This document shows, in pieces, positions 41,085 through 49,984 of a DNA stretch of 64,000 nt. Numbering within the stretch: the first letter of the stretch is position 1; the number at the start of each line of letters is the position of its first letter. Both the position numbers and the translations under genes were made by a program. The DNA lies in NCBI RefSeq assembly GCF_004217615.1, contig NZ_SHLD01000001.1:1860001-1924000 (forward strand), given 5' to 3'. This stretch comes from Micromonospora kangleipakensis (GTDB lineage: Bacteria; Actinomycetota; Actinomycetes; Mycobacteriales; Micromonosporaceae). The notes beneath the pieces are model-generated. The model was given only the letters and a program-made list of their open reading frames with translations. It ran no database searches and was not told where the DNA came from.

Positions 41085-41226
41085 CGAAACTCCCTCAGTC
41101 ATGTTCGATCACCCGCCCGTCAGACCTTAGCCAGCGTGCGGGGCGCAGGCTATGGTGCCAGGCATGGCGTTGACAGCGCGGACGGTCCACCGCGTCGGGC
41201 CCCCTGTCCCGGCGTGCGGGTGACGA

Positions 41227-41823
41227 ATGTCCGACATGCAGGAGGGGCAGGCGATCGGTGGTCGGGCCATGGAGTCGATGACCGGACGGCTGCTGGTCGC
41301 GACTCCGACGCTGAAGGACCCGAACTTCGACCGTACGGTCGTGCTGCTGGTCGCCCACGAGCCCGGCGGCGCCCTCGGTGTGGTGCTGAACCGCGCCACC
41401 GAGGTGCCGGTCGCCGACGTCCTCGGGGACTGGAGTGACCTGGCCCGCCACCCCGCAGTGCTCTTCGAGGGCGGCCCGGTGCAGCCGGACTCGGCCATCT
41501 GCCTGGCCCGGATGCGGCACCCGATCAAGCCGGTGAAGGGCTTCCACCGGGTTTCCGGCGCGGTGGGCACGATCGACCTCTCGGTGGACCCGGAGCGGCT
41601 GCGGGACGCCGTCGGCGGCATCCGGGTCTTCGCCGGCTACTCGGGCTGGGGCGCGGGCCAGCTGGAGCGGGAGATCGAGGAGGGTTCCTGGTTCCTGCTC
41701 GACGCGCTGCCCGGCGACGCCTTCGTCGACCGGCCGGACGACCTGTGGCCGATGGTGCTGCGCCGGCAGGGCGGCATGATGGCGGCGGTGGCCCACTTCC
41801 CCCCGGACGTGGCCCTCAACTGA
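41227..41823 (+). CDS. YqgE/AlgH family protein (DUF179)
   Basis: The 198-residue protein shows the family pattern GRLLVATPTLKDPNFDRTVV, GALGVVLNRATEVPV and FEGGPVQPDSAICLA, and ends near GYSGWGAGQLEREIEEGSWF. The family is widespread and its molecular role is unknown. The start is uncertain: ATG 41227 used, ATG 41269 possible. Confidence 0.9.
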   Translation: MSDMQEGQAIGGRAMESMTGRLLVATPTLKDPNFDRTVVLLVAHEPGGALGVVLNRATEVPVADVLGDWSDLARHPAVLFEGGPVQPDSAICLARMRHPIKPVKGFHRVSGAVGTIDLSVDPERLRDAVGGIRVFAGYSGWGAGQLEREIEEGSWFLLDALPGDAFVDRPDDLWPMVLRRQGGMMAAVAHFPPDVALN

Positions 41824-41911
41824 GCCCCACGCAGGGGCCCCCCGCGAGATGACCATGCCGACCGGCGTGTGTATAGTTCTCTGCGTGCCCGGGCGACCGG
41901 GACGACAGCAA

Positions 41912-41984
41912 GGGGCCGTGGCGCAGCTGGTAGCGCACCACACTGGCAGTGTGGGGGTCAGGGGTTCGAGTCCCCTCGGCTCCA
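41912..41984 (+). tRNA. tRNA-Ala (anticodon GGC)
   Basis: A 73-base cloverleaf. Acceptor GGGGCCG pairs with CGGCTCC (one G-U); D arm GCGC AGCTGGTA GCGC; anticodon stem CCACA/TGTGG with loop CTGGCAG; T arm AGGGG TTCGAGT CCCCT; discriminator A. CCA is not encoded. From the anticodon loop onward the gene is also the left attachment site of the AICE and stays intact after integration. Confidence 0.97.
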
Positions 41985-41989
41985 CCCTT
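41943..41989 (+). repeat. attL, 47-bp direct repeat, left copy
   Basis: Identical to 62124-62170. It lies within the intact tRNA-Ala and the five bases after it. Confidence 0.95.
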
Positions 41990-42004
41990 GAAGCAGGCGA
42001 TACA

Positions 42005-42045
42005 AACGCCCTGGTCAACACCGATACGGTGAAGGCCAGGGCGTT
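42005..42045. terminator. Hairpin after tRNA-Ala and int
   Basis: AACGCCCTGG (42005-42014) pairs with CCAGGGCGTT (42036-42045), and an inner CACCG/CGGTG stem extends it. It separates the rightward tRNA from the leftward int gene and can serve both. Confidence 0.7.
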
Positions 42046-42072
42046 CGTCGTCTCGCCCTCTGCTCGGTCGAG

Positions 42073-42093
42073 ATGCCAGATCCATGCCAGATC
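42073..42093. repeat. Left arm-type integrase sites (11-bp-phased repeats)
   Basis: ATGCCAGATC occurs at 42073-42082 and again at 42084-42093, one helical turn apart, directly at the int stop codon. A TGCCA pair with the same 11-bp phase lies near the right end (62000-62019). This suggests paired arm sites for Int. Confidence 0.5.
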
Positions 42094-43228
42094 ATGTGCC
42101 GGGGCGTCCTCTCGCTTCCTCGATGAGCGCATCCAGGGCAGCGGCGATGGCGTGGTCTCGGTCACGCGTCGCGTGCTGGTAGATCATTGCAGCCCGAGTG
42201 CTGGAGTGGCCGATGCGCGCCATGAGTTCCTTGAGCGTGGCCCCGCTCTGCGCCGACCAGGTGCTGCCTGTGTGCCGAAGGTCGTGCAGGTGCAGTCCGG
42301 GCGAGTCCGGGATGCCAGCGACGAGTAGAGCCTCGCGCCACACTCGGTTGAAATTGCGCCTACGAGGGATCGCTCCGAGCGGACCAACGAAAAGGCGTCC
42401 GTTGGGGCCGGCTTGGGCGTGGCGAGCAAGGTGCGATTCTATGTCGACGCGAAGGCCCGGTGGAAGGCTAATCGGGCGGGTGCCCGCCGCCGATTTGGGA
42501 TCGTCGTCCAATTGTGTTCCGTCCTGCATTTCAGCGGTGGCGCGGTGGACGCGCAGTTCCATCTGCGCGAGATCCACATCCCTTCGGCGAAGCGCCACCA
42601 ATTCGCCGAACCGAAGTTGCGCGAAGGCAGCGAGGAGTACGAGTAGGCGGTAACGCGGCTGGATCGAGTCGGCGATGGCGAAGACCTGGTCGAGAGTTGC
42701 GGTCGGACGTTCTGGCGTCTTGTCCTGTCCGGCTCCCTTAATTCGGCAGGGGTTACGACGGATCAGGTCATCGTCGACGGCCGTGGCAAAGACGGCATGA
42801 AGGATGCGGTAGGTCTTGGCCAGGGTGGGCTTGCCGACGCCAGCTGCTAGCCGATCTGATCGCCAGCTGCGGACGTGCGCTGCGGTCACCTTATTGAGGG
42901 CCCGCTCGCCGAGGTACGGCTGGACATGGAGCCGTAGGTGCCGCACGTACTCCTCACGCGTGCGGGCCTTGAGGTCACGTTCGCGCACCCAGCGGTCCGC
43001 GTAGGCGGCCAGTGTGACCTTTCCTGCGTCGGGGTCGAGCCACTCGCCGCGAAGCAGCTCCGCCTCCATCTCCACCAACCACTGTTCGGCGGACCGCTTC
43101 GTGTCGAAGGTGGTCGGCGCTTTCCGTGGCAAACCATCCGCGCCGGTATACCTCGCCTGCCAAGCGCCGGACGGAAGTTTGCGAACGCTACCGAAACGGC
43201 GCTTTCGTCCTTTTGCGTTGCCTGCCAA
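42092..43228 (-). CDS. int: AICE tyrosine integrase
   Basis: The 378-residue protein has an N-terminal arm-binding region, a SAM-like core-binding domain (about 70-160) and a C-terminal catalytic domain. Catalytic set: Arg206 (AQLRFGELVAL), Lys245, His315-x-x-Arg318 (LHDLRHTG), His341 and Tyr350 (IYQHAT). It recombines attP with the tRNA-Ala 3' end. The TTG start directly abuts the xis stop TAG, with GGAGG inside the xis end, so the two are coupled. Confidence 0.95.
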   Translation of the reverse strand: MAGNAKGRKRRFGSVRKLPSGAWQARYTGADGLPRKAPTTFDTKRSAEQWLVEMEAELLRGEWLDPDAGKVTLAAYADRWVRERDLKARTREEYVRHLRLHVQPYLGERALNKVTAAHVRSWRSDRLAAGVGKPTLAKTYRILHAVFATAVDDDLIRRNPCRIKGAGQDKTPERPTATLDQVFAIADSIQPRYRLLVLLAAFAQLRFGELVALRRRDVDLAQMELRVHRATAEMQDGTQLDDDPKSAAGTRPISLPPGLRVDIESHLARHAQAGPNGRLFVGPLGAIPRRRNFNRVWREALLVAGIPDSPGLHLHDLRHTGSTWSAQSGATLKELMARIGHSSTRAAMIYQHATRDRDHAIAAALDALIEEARGRPGT

Positions 43229-43435
43229 CTAGGCTGCCCTCCTCCTGCTCGGTCGTTGAATGGGGGTAACCGTGCAGCTATCGATGTAGGTGTTGAGAAC
43301 ACTCTCGGCGATACGCACATGGCGGCCAAATCGCTTGAACTCGATCCGGCGCTCCTCGATGAGGCGGCGAGGAAAACGCTCTGTTGTTCCGAGCCTCTCT
43401 GCTACTTCCGGGATGGAAAGGTACCTCTCTGACAC
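43229..43435 (-). CDS. xis: Excisionase-like helix-turn-helix protein
   Basis: The 68-residue basic protein has a MerR-type winged HTH (YLSIPEVAERLGTTERFPRR ... RIEFKRFGRHVRIAESVLN). It lies immediately upstream of int as in pSAM2-like elements, so it should steer Int towards excision. GTG start with AAGGGA upstream. Confidence 0.88.
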   Translation of the reverse strand: MSERYLSIPEVAERLGTTERFPRRLIEERRIEFKRFGRHVRIAESVLNTYIDSCTVTPIQRPSRRRAA

Positions 43436-43461
43436 CGAATGGTCCCTTCTTCTCGTTGTGA

Positions 43462-45243
43462 TTACGCGGCTACCGGCACGGGGCCGGCAGCTGTACTTCC
43501 GAGTTCGTGGGCGAGTTCTTCGCGGCCGGTGGTTCGTCGTTCGCGGGCGAGGGCGGCGGCGGTGTTGGCGAGGAGGGCATCTCCGTTGGTGTGCCAGCCG
43601 ACCCCGGCGAAGGTGAGGGTCCTGACGATGAGAGTGGTGTCGTCATCGAGGTGGTCGGCCGCTTGGACGGTGCCGCTGTGCTCGTCGCCCTGATTCTCGT
43701 GCCGGCGGAAGGCGACCCGCGTCTCCCGCAGGAACTGGAAGGTCACCGTGTAGCGGCGGGCCTTGGTGAGAAAGTGGCCACCGAAGCCGAGCATGTGCGC
43801 CCACCGACGCAGCCGGCCGTAAGGGTTGCCCGTCGGCGGTTTCGTGGGTTGGGCGTCAAGGGTGGCTTGACGGTGGGCGACGCAGACGGGGCAGGCGGCG
43901 TAACGGGTGCGGGTGCCACAGTCGGGGCACTCCCACGGCTCGACGAAGCCCGGCCGGGGCCGGTGGTCCAGGGGCCGGTGGGAGAGCGGGACGGGTGTAC
44001 CGGTGGGTCGGCCGATGCGCCAGCAGGCGTTGATGAGGCGGGCGGTGTGGTCGCCGTCGGGGTCGGCGTAGTCGCCGATGGTGTCGGCGTCGAGCCGGAC
44101 GGAGCGGTGCCCGGTTACCTCGGTGCTTTTGGTGGCGTACTTGGCAAGGTATCCGGCGACCATGCTGTCGGTGACTTCACCGCGACCGGTGAGCGAGATG
44201 GGGCGGATGTCGACCTGCTCGCCCCAGGTGATGGGCCAGCCCTCGGGCCGGTCGGGGTGGCCGGGGGTGTGGAATCGGACCTGCTCGGCGGCGTGCCGGA
44301 GGGCGTCTTCCAGGTCGGCGATCGTGAAGCCGGCCGGTGGGGGGACGACGGCGGTGGGGTCGGTTGGGTCGACGCCGTCGAGGCGGACCAGGGCGTGGAA
44401 GTGGACCGCCCCGCGTGCCTGGAACTCCGCGGCCTTGCCGTGCGACAGCCGGACCGGTGGCACCTTGCGGGTGTTGCCGGTGGCGGTGACGATCTGGACG
44501 CGGGGGATGCCTCGCCGGCGGGCGAGCTTGGCGAGGTGGCGTTCCGCGGCTTGCTTGGTGCGGTGCCACAACTCGCCGGAGAAGAGGTTCCAGACGACCT
44601 GGTGGTCGTGGTCGTAGCAGTCCAGACACAGCGGCTGCCCGAGGACCTGGTCCCCCGCTTCGTGGCGAGCCCAGCAGACGGCGGGTCGGCCGTGCTGGCA
44701 GAGGCCGGTGTCGCGGCGGGCGTGGCAGGGGTCGGGTCGGCAGTCGCAGCGCTTCCGATTCCGGCAGGTGTGCCGCTTGACGGCCCGAACGTGGACCGCG
44801 CCGAAGGACGGGGCGGTGAAGGTAGGGAACACCGCCGGGTGCCGGGACACCGACTCGGGGACACCCTTACCGCCGACCAGGCCCGCGCGGAGCAGCTGGT
44901 ATGCGTCGCGTTGGTAGGTCTGGGCGCAGGACGGGCAGACGGTGGCCCGCCGGTTGCCGCAGGCGGTGTAGATGGCCGCGTCAGGCATGGCGTCGGTGTG
45001 CCGCTGGTCGAGCACCCGGCCGGTCAGCGGTTCGACGGTGTAGAGGCTGCCGGCGAGGCGGATGGGTCGGGTGCAGCCGGCGGCGGCCCGCACGTGTTCC
45101 AGCCAGCCGAAGTAGTCGGGTCCGGTGGCGCGTTCGAAGGCGGAGCCGGCGGCGGTGTAGCCGTAGACGGGCGGGATGGTGTCGGCGTTCGAGCCCACAC
45201 CCCGGGCCGTGGCTCGGGGTGTGAGGTCCAGCGTCGAGGCCAT
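43462..45243 (-). CDS. AICE replication initiator (RepSA-like, rolling circle)
   Basis: The roughly 593-residue protein has an N-terminal cysteine-rich zinc region (CGNRRATVCPSCAQTYQRDA, CRNRKRCDCRPDPCH, LCLDCYDHDHQ). The HUH nuclease part has metal-binding HFH (ARGAVHFHALVRLDG) and a tyrosine motif YLAKYATKSTE. Two further CxxC pairs lie near the C-terminus (ECPDCGTRTRYAACPVC). It initiates rolling-circle replication of the excised element. The ATG at 45243 overlaps the upstream stop (TGATG). Confidence 0.92.
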   Translation of the reverse strand: MASTLDLTPRATARGVGSNADTIPPVYGYTAAGSAFERATGPDYFGWLEHVRAAAGCTRPIRLAGSLYTVEPLTGRVLDQRHTDAMPDAAIYTACGNRRATVCPSCAQTYQRDAYQLLRAGLVGGKGVPESVSRHPAVFPTFTAPSFGAVHVRAVKRHTCRNRKRCDCRPDPCHARRDTGLCQHGRPAVCWARHEAGDQVLGQPLCLDCYDHDHQVVWNLFSGELWHRTKQAAERHLAKLARRRGIPRVQIVTATGNTRKVPPVRLSHGKAAEFQARGAVHFHALVRLDGVDPTDPTAVVPPPAGFTIADLEDALRHAAEQVRFHTPGHPDRPEGWPITWGEQVDIRPISLTGRGEVTDSMVAGYLAKYATKSTEVTGHRSVRLDADTIGDYADPDGDHTARLINACWRIGRPTGTPVPLSHRPLDHRPRPGFVEPWECPDCGTRTRYAACPVCVAHRQATLDAQPTKPPTGNPYGRLRRWAHMLGFGGHFLTKARRYTVTFQFLRETRVAFRRHENQGDEHSGTVQAADHLDDDTTLIVRTLTFAGVGWHTNGDALLANTAAALARERRTTGREELAHELGSTAAGPVPVAA

Positions 45244-45512
45244 CAAGCCGCAACCTCAGCGTCGAGGTGGTGGGTGGTGATGGTGCGTTCGGTGACGATG
45301 ACCCGGCAGGCGCCGCACTGGCGCTTGGCCGGCTCGTGCTGGTGGCAGGGAACCTGGACGGTCTGTGCGCCGCAGCGGACGGTGACCGGTGCCCGGCAGG
45401 GTCCGCCGGGGATGACGTCGACGACGGTCCGGCGGATGTCGAACGGGTGCCCCTCGGGATGGTTGGGGCAGGTGTGGGTGAACTGTTCGATGTCGACGAT
45501 GACGATGGTCAT
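45243..45512 (-). CDS. Small Cys/His-rich protein (AICE)
   Basis: The 89-residue protein has CPNHPEGH, CRAPVTVRCG, VPCHQHEP and QCGACRVIV, consistent with one or two zinc sites. It overlaps both neighbours by a few bases in the AICE operon. Function unknown. Confidence 0.8.
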   Translation of the reverse strand: MTIVIVDIEQFTHTCPNHPEGHPFDIRRTVVDVIPGGPCRAPVTVRCGAQTVQVPCHQHEPAKRQCGACRVIVTERTITTHHLDAEVAA

Positions 45513-46204
45513 CGGGCACCACCGGCGATGGTGGTGAGGAGCTGCCCGGCCACGGTCGGGGCGATGCTCAGCCGGTCGGCCAGCTCGGTGGCGGTGATGG
45601 GTTGGCCGGTGGTCTGTTCGTGCTGCACGGCGGCGAAGCGGGCGGTGGGCAGCAGGTGGGTAGGAATGTCGACCGGCTCAGCAGCCGGGGTCGGCTCGGG
45701 GGCCGGGGTGATGGCGGCCGGCGGTGCCGGCTGGGTGGTGACCTGCTCGGCCACCTGGACGTGGATCGGCTCCACCGGCTCGGCGGCCGGCGTGTGCTCC
45801 GGCGTCGGTGCCGGGGCGAGGACGAGCTTGACCAGGGCCATGAACGCCAGCGCCGGGACGGCCGAGCGGAGCCACCCGGACGGGCTGGGCTTGGCGACCG
45901 CGAGTTGCGCGGCCAGGGACAGGCCGGCGGCGGCGATGAGCAGGAACAGCGGGTAGCCGATCGGAGCGCCGGCACGGCGGCGTCGGCGGATGGTCAGGAG
46001 GGAGGCGATGGGGACGAGTTCGGAGATAACGGCGTTGGCCCAGCCGAACCATTCCCCGGTGCCAGCAGGGGAGTTGGCGAGGGTCCAGTCTTTGACGTGG
46101 GTGAAGGAGGCCGCTCCGGCGAAGCCGGCGACGGTGAGCAGGATGAGGACCAGGACGACGCCCTCGATCCGGGGGCCGGTGGCGTTCCGGTCAGGGCTGG
46201 CCAT
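45509..46204 (-). CDS. DUF2637 membrane protein (Spd-like)
   Basis: The 231-residue protein has four membrane helices in the first 120 residues (from VVLVLILLTVAGFAGAASF). A Pro/Ala/Thr-rich linker follows, then a C-terminal HTH-like stretch (PITATELADRLSIAPTVAGQ). DUF2637 proteins of streptomycete plasmids and AICEs are linked to intramycelial spread. It overlaps its neighbours in the operon. Confidence 0.88.
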   Translation of the reverse strand: MASPDRNATGPRIEGVVLVLILLTVAGFAGAASFTHVKDWTLANSPAGTGEWFGWANAVISELVPIASLLTIRRRRRAGAPIGYPLFLLIAAAGLSLAAQLAVAKPSPSGWLRSAVPALAFMALVKLVLAPAPTPEHTPAAEPVEPIHVQVAEQVTTQPAPPAAITPAPEPTPAAEPVDIPTHLLPTARFAAVQHEQTTGQPITATELADRLSIAPTVAGQLLTTIAGGAR

Positions 46205-46493
46205 GGCCGGTCACCTCCTCAGGAGTGGAGATGACGGTGCGCTGTTCGGCGAGCAGGCCGACGAGGCCGACACGGATGCCGTCGCAGGTGGCGCAGTGGT
46301 CGCCGTCGCCGACGGTGCAGTCGGCCAGGTGGGCTTCCTGGATAAGGCGGATCGACTCGGCGTAGTAGCCGGACAGGAACCGCTCGAAGGACAAGGGGCC
46401 GCGGGCGGCGAAGAAGCTGGCGAGGGCGCTGACGGCGTAGTCATCCACGGTCATCCGCTCCTGAGCGGCGAGGTTCGTGATGGCGGTGGTCAT
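46191..46493 (-). CDS. Small soluble AICE protein
   Basis: The 100-residue product includes FAARGPLSFERFLSGYYAES and a Cys-bearing DCTVGDGDHCATCDGIRVG segment. It overlaps the DUF2637 gene by 14 bases and the next gene by 4. No family recognised. Confidence 0.75.
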   Translation of the reverse strand: MTTAITNLAAQERMTVDDYAVSALASFFAARGPLSFERFLSGYYAESIRLIQEAHLADCTVGDGDHCATCDGIRVGLVGLLAEQRTVISTPEEVTGHGQP

Positions 46494-46870
46494 CGGGCAC
46501 CTCCGGGGATGCAGTCGAGACAGGCACCGGTACGGCGCGGGATGTAGTAGGGCTGGACGAGGCCGCAGGAACGGCAGGTGCGGCGAGCGCGAAGCGCCTT
46601 GGCGATGGCCTCCCGCTGCGCGGGCGTGGCGACCCGTTTGGGGGCAGCGAGGTCGAGGCGGTAGAGGTAGGCGACGCGCTTGCCACGCCGCCAGAGAATC
46701 TGGGCGACCGGGTCATGTCCTCCGGGGCGCAGGCCGGCGGCGCGGAGTTGCCGGCGGGTGGCCAGCCCTTGCGGGGCGTCGAGGTAGGGGAAGGTGGGGA
46801 ACCCGTAGCGGGTGCCGGCCGGGTCGTAGAACTCGACGGCCAGCCCGGTCGGTTGGGTGGTGGTGGTCAT
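46490..46870 (-). CDS. RRQRL-type zinc-binding AICE protein
   Basis: The 126-residue protein has the ATRRQLRAAGLRPGG motif in the first half and a CxxC-x(n)-CxxC ribbon at the end (CRSCGLVQPYYIPRRTGACLDC, quoted in part). It resembles RRQRL-motif zinc proteins common in AICEs and streptomycete plasmids. ATG at 46870 overlaps the upstream stop. Confidence 0.85.
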   Translation of the reverse strand: MTTTTQPTGLAVEFYDPAGTRYGFPTFPYLDAPQGLATRRQLRAAGLRPGGHDPVAQILWRRGKRVAYLYRLDLAAPKRVATPAQREAIAKALRARRTCRSCGLVQPYYIPRRTGACLDCIPGGAR

Positions 46871-47166
46871 TGCTGGCCTCCCCAGCGCTGCTGGGCGGCC
46901 TGCCGGGTGATGCCGAGGCGCTGGCCGATCTCCGCCCACGAGTAGCCGAAGGCGCGAAGACCGATGACGGCGTCGCCGATGGCGTCGTCGAGGTTGGTCG
47001 AGAGGGCGACGAGGTCGCGGAGGGCTTCGACGTCGCCGGTGGCGACGCGGCGGCCGTGGGCGCGGATGATGCGGCGGGCGAAGGCCGCGAACTCGTCGTT
47101 CTCCACGACCGTCCGGTGCTTCAGTTGTTGCCCGAACGGCGTCAAGGACTTCTTGACGGTGCTCAT
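46867..47166 (-). CDS. HTH protein (AICE)
   Basis: The 99-residue protein ends in a sigma-70-region-4-like HTH (YSWAEIGQRLGITRQAAQQR). The first part is helical with charged residues. Probably a DNA-binding accessory of the element. ATGA overlaps on both sides. Confidence 0.8.
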   Translation of the reverse strand: MSTVKKSLTPFGQQLKHRTVVENDEFAAFARRIIRAHGRRVATGDVEALRDLVALSTNLDDAIGDAVIGLRAFGYSWAEIGQRLGITRQAAQQRWGGQQ

Positions 47167-47609
47167 CGGTTTTCGCCTCCCTGGTGGTGGAGGCGGTCCC
47201 ATTCCTGTGCCGCGCCTTCGAGGGCGGTGATGACGTGCTCGGCGGTGCAGAGCGGGTCGTCGTTCCAGGAGTAGGGGGAGGTGTGGTCGTCGAGGTAGTT
47301 GCCGTCGTCGTCGAACAGGTGGATGGGGTAGTGGTCGTCGAGGTAGTCGGTCAGGACGGCGATGGCGTCGAGGTAGGCGTGCCGGTCGTCGGGATTGAGG
47401 TCGGAGAAGTGGTTGACCCGGTGTCCGGCGCAGGCGATGCCGATCGCGCCGACGGCGCAGGCCGGCGGCGTGGGGTAGTCGGCGGGGACGTCGGTGCAGT
47501 AGTAGGTGCCCTGGTGCCAGCCGTGCCGGCGCAGGTAGAGGGCAGCCATCCGCAGCAGGTCAGCGGGGGTGACCTGGACTTCGGTGGTCGGGTCTTGGGT
47601 AGCCTTCAT
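47163..47609 (-). CDS. DUF6197-like AICE protein
   Basis: The 148-residue protein contains LLRMAALYLRRHGWHQGTYY and PPACAVGAIGIACAG, a pattern of the DUF6197 family, then an acidic region (DYLDDHYPIHLFDDDGNYLD). ATG 47609 used; GTG 47618 lies too close to the AAGGA. Function unknown. Confidence 0.75.
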   Translation of the reverse strand: MKATQDPTTEVQVTPADLLRMAALYLRRHGWHQGTYYCTDVPADYPTPPACAVGAIGIACAGHRVNHFSDLNPDDRHAYLDAIAVLTDYLDDHYPIHLFDDDGNYLDDHTSPYSWNDDPLCTAEHVITALEGAAQEWDRLHHQGGENR

Positions 47610-47696
47610 GGCAGCCACGTCCTTTCGGTAGGGCTGTTGGTTGGTGGTCGGCAGGACCGGCGAGCTTGCGAGGCAGATCCGGTCCTGTCGGCCGTG

Positions 47697-47906
47697 CTAG
47701 TTGGTGCGCAGCCGCAGGTAGCGGCGCTGCCGGGTGTCGTCGCCGCCCATCAGGGCGGGTGGGGACAGGTAGACGAGCCGGCCGCTGGCGCTAGCGGCCT
47801 GGACCATGGCCTCGATCTCCTGCGGCCGGGCGATGATCCACAGCTCGGCGTACTGCGCCATCCGCTGGTTGTTGGCGCGGGCGTAGGTGCGCTCTCGGGT
47901 TGTCAT
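47697..47906 (-). CDS. Small basic AICE protein
   Basis: The 69-residue product (MTTRERTYARANNQRMAQYA at the start, YLRLRTN at the end) is positively charged. It overlaps the upstream gene as ATGA. An 87-base gap separates it from the next gene. No family recognised. Confidence 0.7.
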   Translation of the reverse strand: MTTRERTYARANNQRMAQYAELWIIARPQEIEAMVQAASASGRLVYLSPPALMGGDDTRQRRYLRLRTN

Positions 47907-48112
47907 GACGAGGGCTCCCATCCGGGGTCGGTGTAGAAGACGGCGGTGTCGGGGATCGGCTGGAGGCTGTCGGAGCCGCCCTGGTCGCATTGGTGGGAGC
48001 GGTGGCCGCAGGACGTGCAGCGCAGCGACTTCCAGGTGTTGCCGGTGACGGTGTCGATTTCGGCGTCGATGACGTCGAGGTGATCGGCGCAGTCGTGCTC
48101 CGGGATGGTCAT
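47903..48112 (-). CDS. Small zinc-finger-like AICE protein
   Basis: The 69-residue product has SLRCTSCGHRSHQC, a possible zinc knuckle, and is acidic at its N-terminus. It overlaps the traB stop and the next start. Function unknown. Confidence 0.7.
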   Translation of the reverse strand: MTIPEHDCADHLDVIDAEIDTVTGNTWKSLRCTSCGHRSHQCDQGGSDSLQPIPDTAVFYTDPGWEPSS

Positions 48113-48978
48113 GCCGCCAACCCCAAGTCGGCAGGGGCGTCGGTAGGGCTGGTGAGTCCGCCGGGTCGGCGGATCCAGGCCGCGTAGTCGGCGATGCCGG
48201 CGATCTGGGCATCCGACAGGTAGGCGACCTTGATGCGGCGCGGGACGCCGCCTTCGGCGATGAGGTAGGCCGCGCCCTGGTTGGTGGGCTGGATATCGGT
48301 GGCGGAGTAGCCCTGCTCGGCCCAGCCGTGACCGAGCACGATGTTCGAGCTGTTCGGGGTAGTGCACCGGAACGCGGCCCGGTAGCCGAACAGGTCCCGC
48401 AGGCTCGTGGGGATGATGTCGAAGCTAGGCCGCTGGGTTGCGGCCACGACGGGGATGCCGGCAGCGCGGCCACGAGCCACCAGGTCGCGCAGGAGAGCGA
48501 CGAACTCTTCCTGCTCCTGCTTGCTGCCGACCGTCGCGCTGAAAAAGGCGATCTCGTCGACCAGGACAGTGATGACCGAGAGCCGGTCGAGGGCGGTCAG
48601 CTTGCGGCGCCCATGAGCCCGCAGCCAGGCATAGCGGTTGTTCATCACGACCTGAAGCCGCCTAAGGACGGTCAGAGCTTCGGTGATGTCGGGGCCGATG
48701 AACGCGTCGGCGCAGTCTTCCCACTGGCCGAGTTCGACGAGCTTGCCGTCCAGCAGCACGAGGCGGGAATCCACGCTGAGGGCGGCGTGGGCGGCGATGC
48801 AGTTGAGCAGGCCGGATTTGCCTCCGCCGGGTTCGCCACCGGCGAGGAGGTTGCGGTAGGCGAGGGTGATGTAGACGGGCTGACCGAACTCGTCGATGCC
48901 GACGAAGATGGGGTCGAACATCGACAGGCCAGGCCCCACCGGAATCCCCGCAGCAGGGGCGGGTGTCGTGGTGGTCAT
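48109..48978 (-). CDS. FtsK/SpoIIIE-type DNA translocase TraB (TraSA-like)
   Basis: The 289-residue motor has Walker A GEPGGGKSG (Lys54) and Walker B VLVDEIAFF (Asp141-Glu142). Its other FtsK segments include AATQRPSFDIIPTSLRDLFG and RCTTPNSSNIVLG. In AICEs this single protein moves double-stranded DNA between hyphae. Length fits TraSA of pSAM2. ATG at 48978 with AAGGAGGG upstream. Its recognition repeats (clt) were not found with certainty. Confidence 0.93.
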   Translation of the reverse strand: MTTTTPAPAAGIPVGPGLSMFDPIFVGIDEFGQPVYITLAYRNLLAGGEPGGGKSGLLNCIAAHAALSVDSRLVLLDGKLVELGQWEDCADAFIGPDITEALTVLRRLQVVMNNRYAWLRAHGRRKLTALDRLSVITVLVDEIAFFSATVGSKQEQEEFVALLRDLVARGRAAGIPVVAATQRPSFDIIPTSLRDLFGYRAAFRCTTPNSSNIVLGHGWAEQGYSATDIQPTNQGAAYLIAEGGVPRRIKVAYLSDAQIAGIADYAAWIRRPGGLTSPTDAPADLGLAA

Positions 48979-49060
48979 GGGTGCCCTCCTTGGGCGTTGG
49001 TGGGCGCGAGGAGCCACACGAACGAGCCCGCAGGGCTCCTCGCGTCCGGTTGGGTGTGGG

Positions 49061-49984
49061 TCAGATCCAGTCGGAAACGTCGTCCTCAGGGGCGGAGGAC
49101 GAAGCCGCGGGCTTGCTGCCGTTGGCGGTGCTGGCCGGCTTCTTCTGCACCGGCAGGGTGATGACGGGTGCGTCGACGTCGGGCAGGTCCAGGGCCGTCG
49201 GGATGACCGGCGTGGGCCGGTCGGTGGCCGGGGTGTCGCCGGTGATGACGTCGACCAGCGGAGAGGCGACCGTGGCGGTCAGGACCTCACGGCGTTTGAT
49301 GTCGAACCGCAGGTAGGCGGCGTTGCCGTCGGAGGCCAGTTCGATGAGGGCGGTGGCGGCGTGGCAGGCGACCGCGATGCGGTCGAGACGGCCTTCGAGG
49401 TCCGCGAGGGACAGGCCGGGGCGCAGGTAGACCCAGACGCGCTCCCCGACCGGGGTGGGCTTGGCCCACAGGATCAGCGGGAGGCTGCCGGACTGGTTGG
49501 CGATGATGAACTGTGCGAAGCACACGCGCAGCCGGTGCCGGACCACGAGGCACCAGGTCCAGGCGATCAGGACGCGGCGGGCGACCGGCAGGGCAGCCGG
49601 GACGCCGACGACCAGGGCGACAACCACGAGGGTCACCGGCAGCGGAGTGTGGTTGGCCAGCTGCACCCAGAAGGTGATTACCCCGGTGGTGAGCACGATC
49701 TCGGTGCTCCACCACCACAGCAGCCGCAGGACCGGCCAGATCCGGACCAGCACCCACACGATGCCGCCGGTCGGTGCGCCGATGAGAGCGCCGACGAACA
49801 GAGCGAGGATCGGGTGCATGTAGGAAGCGGCCACCACGGCCGAGAGAAGGCCGACGATGACCGCCGTCAGGATGAACGCCAGCCGGGCGTTCCGAGCCGA
49901 GGAACGGTGGACCTTGGCCTCGATGACCGTGACCGTTCCGGTGGACCTTCCGCCGAAGGGGCGGCGTGCAGTCGGCTTGGTCAT
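49061..49984 (-). CDS. AICE membrane protein next to TraB
   Basis: The 307-residue protein has about four membrane helices (LAFILTAVIVGLLSAVVAAS, ILALFVGALIGAPTGGIVWV and two more). A soluble C-terminal domain follows, with LRPGLSLADLEGRLDRIAVA and ALIELASDGNAAYLRFDI. It regularly accompanies the FtsK-like gene in such elements and may help the translocase at the membrane. Inference from context. Confidence 0.8.
   Translation of the reverse strand: MTKPTARRPFGGRSTGTVTVIEAKVHRSSARNARLAFILTAVIVGLLSAVVAASYMHPILALFVGALIGAPTGGIVWVLVRIWPVLRLLWWWSTEIVLTTGVITFWVQLANHTPLPVTLVVVALVVGVPAALPVARRVLIAWTWCLVVRHRLRVCFAQFIIANQSGSLPLILWAKPTPVGERVWVYLRPGLSLADLEGRLDRIAVACHAATALIELASDGNAAYLRFDIKRREVLTATVASPLVDVITGDTPATDRPTPVIPTALDLPDVDAPVITLPVQKKPASTANGSKPAASSSAPEDDVSDWI

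Noticed and set aside
43507..45537. A 676-codon rightward frame opposite the rep gene
   Set aside because: Gly/Val/Asp-rich shadow; the minus strand encodes a clear HUH replication protein.
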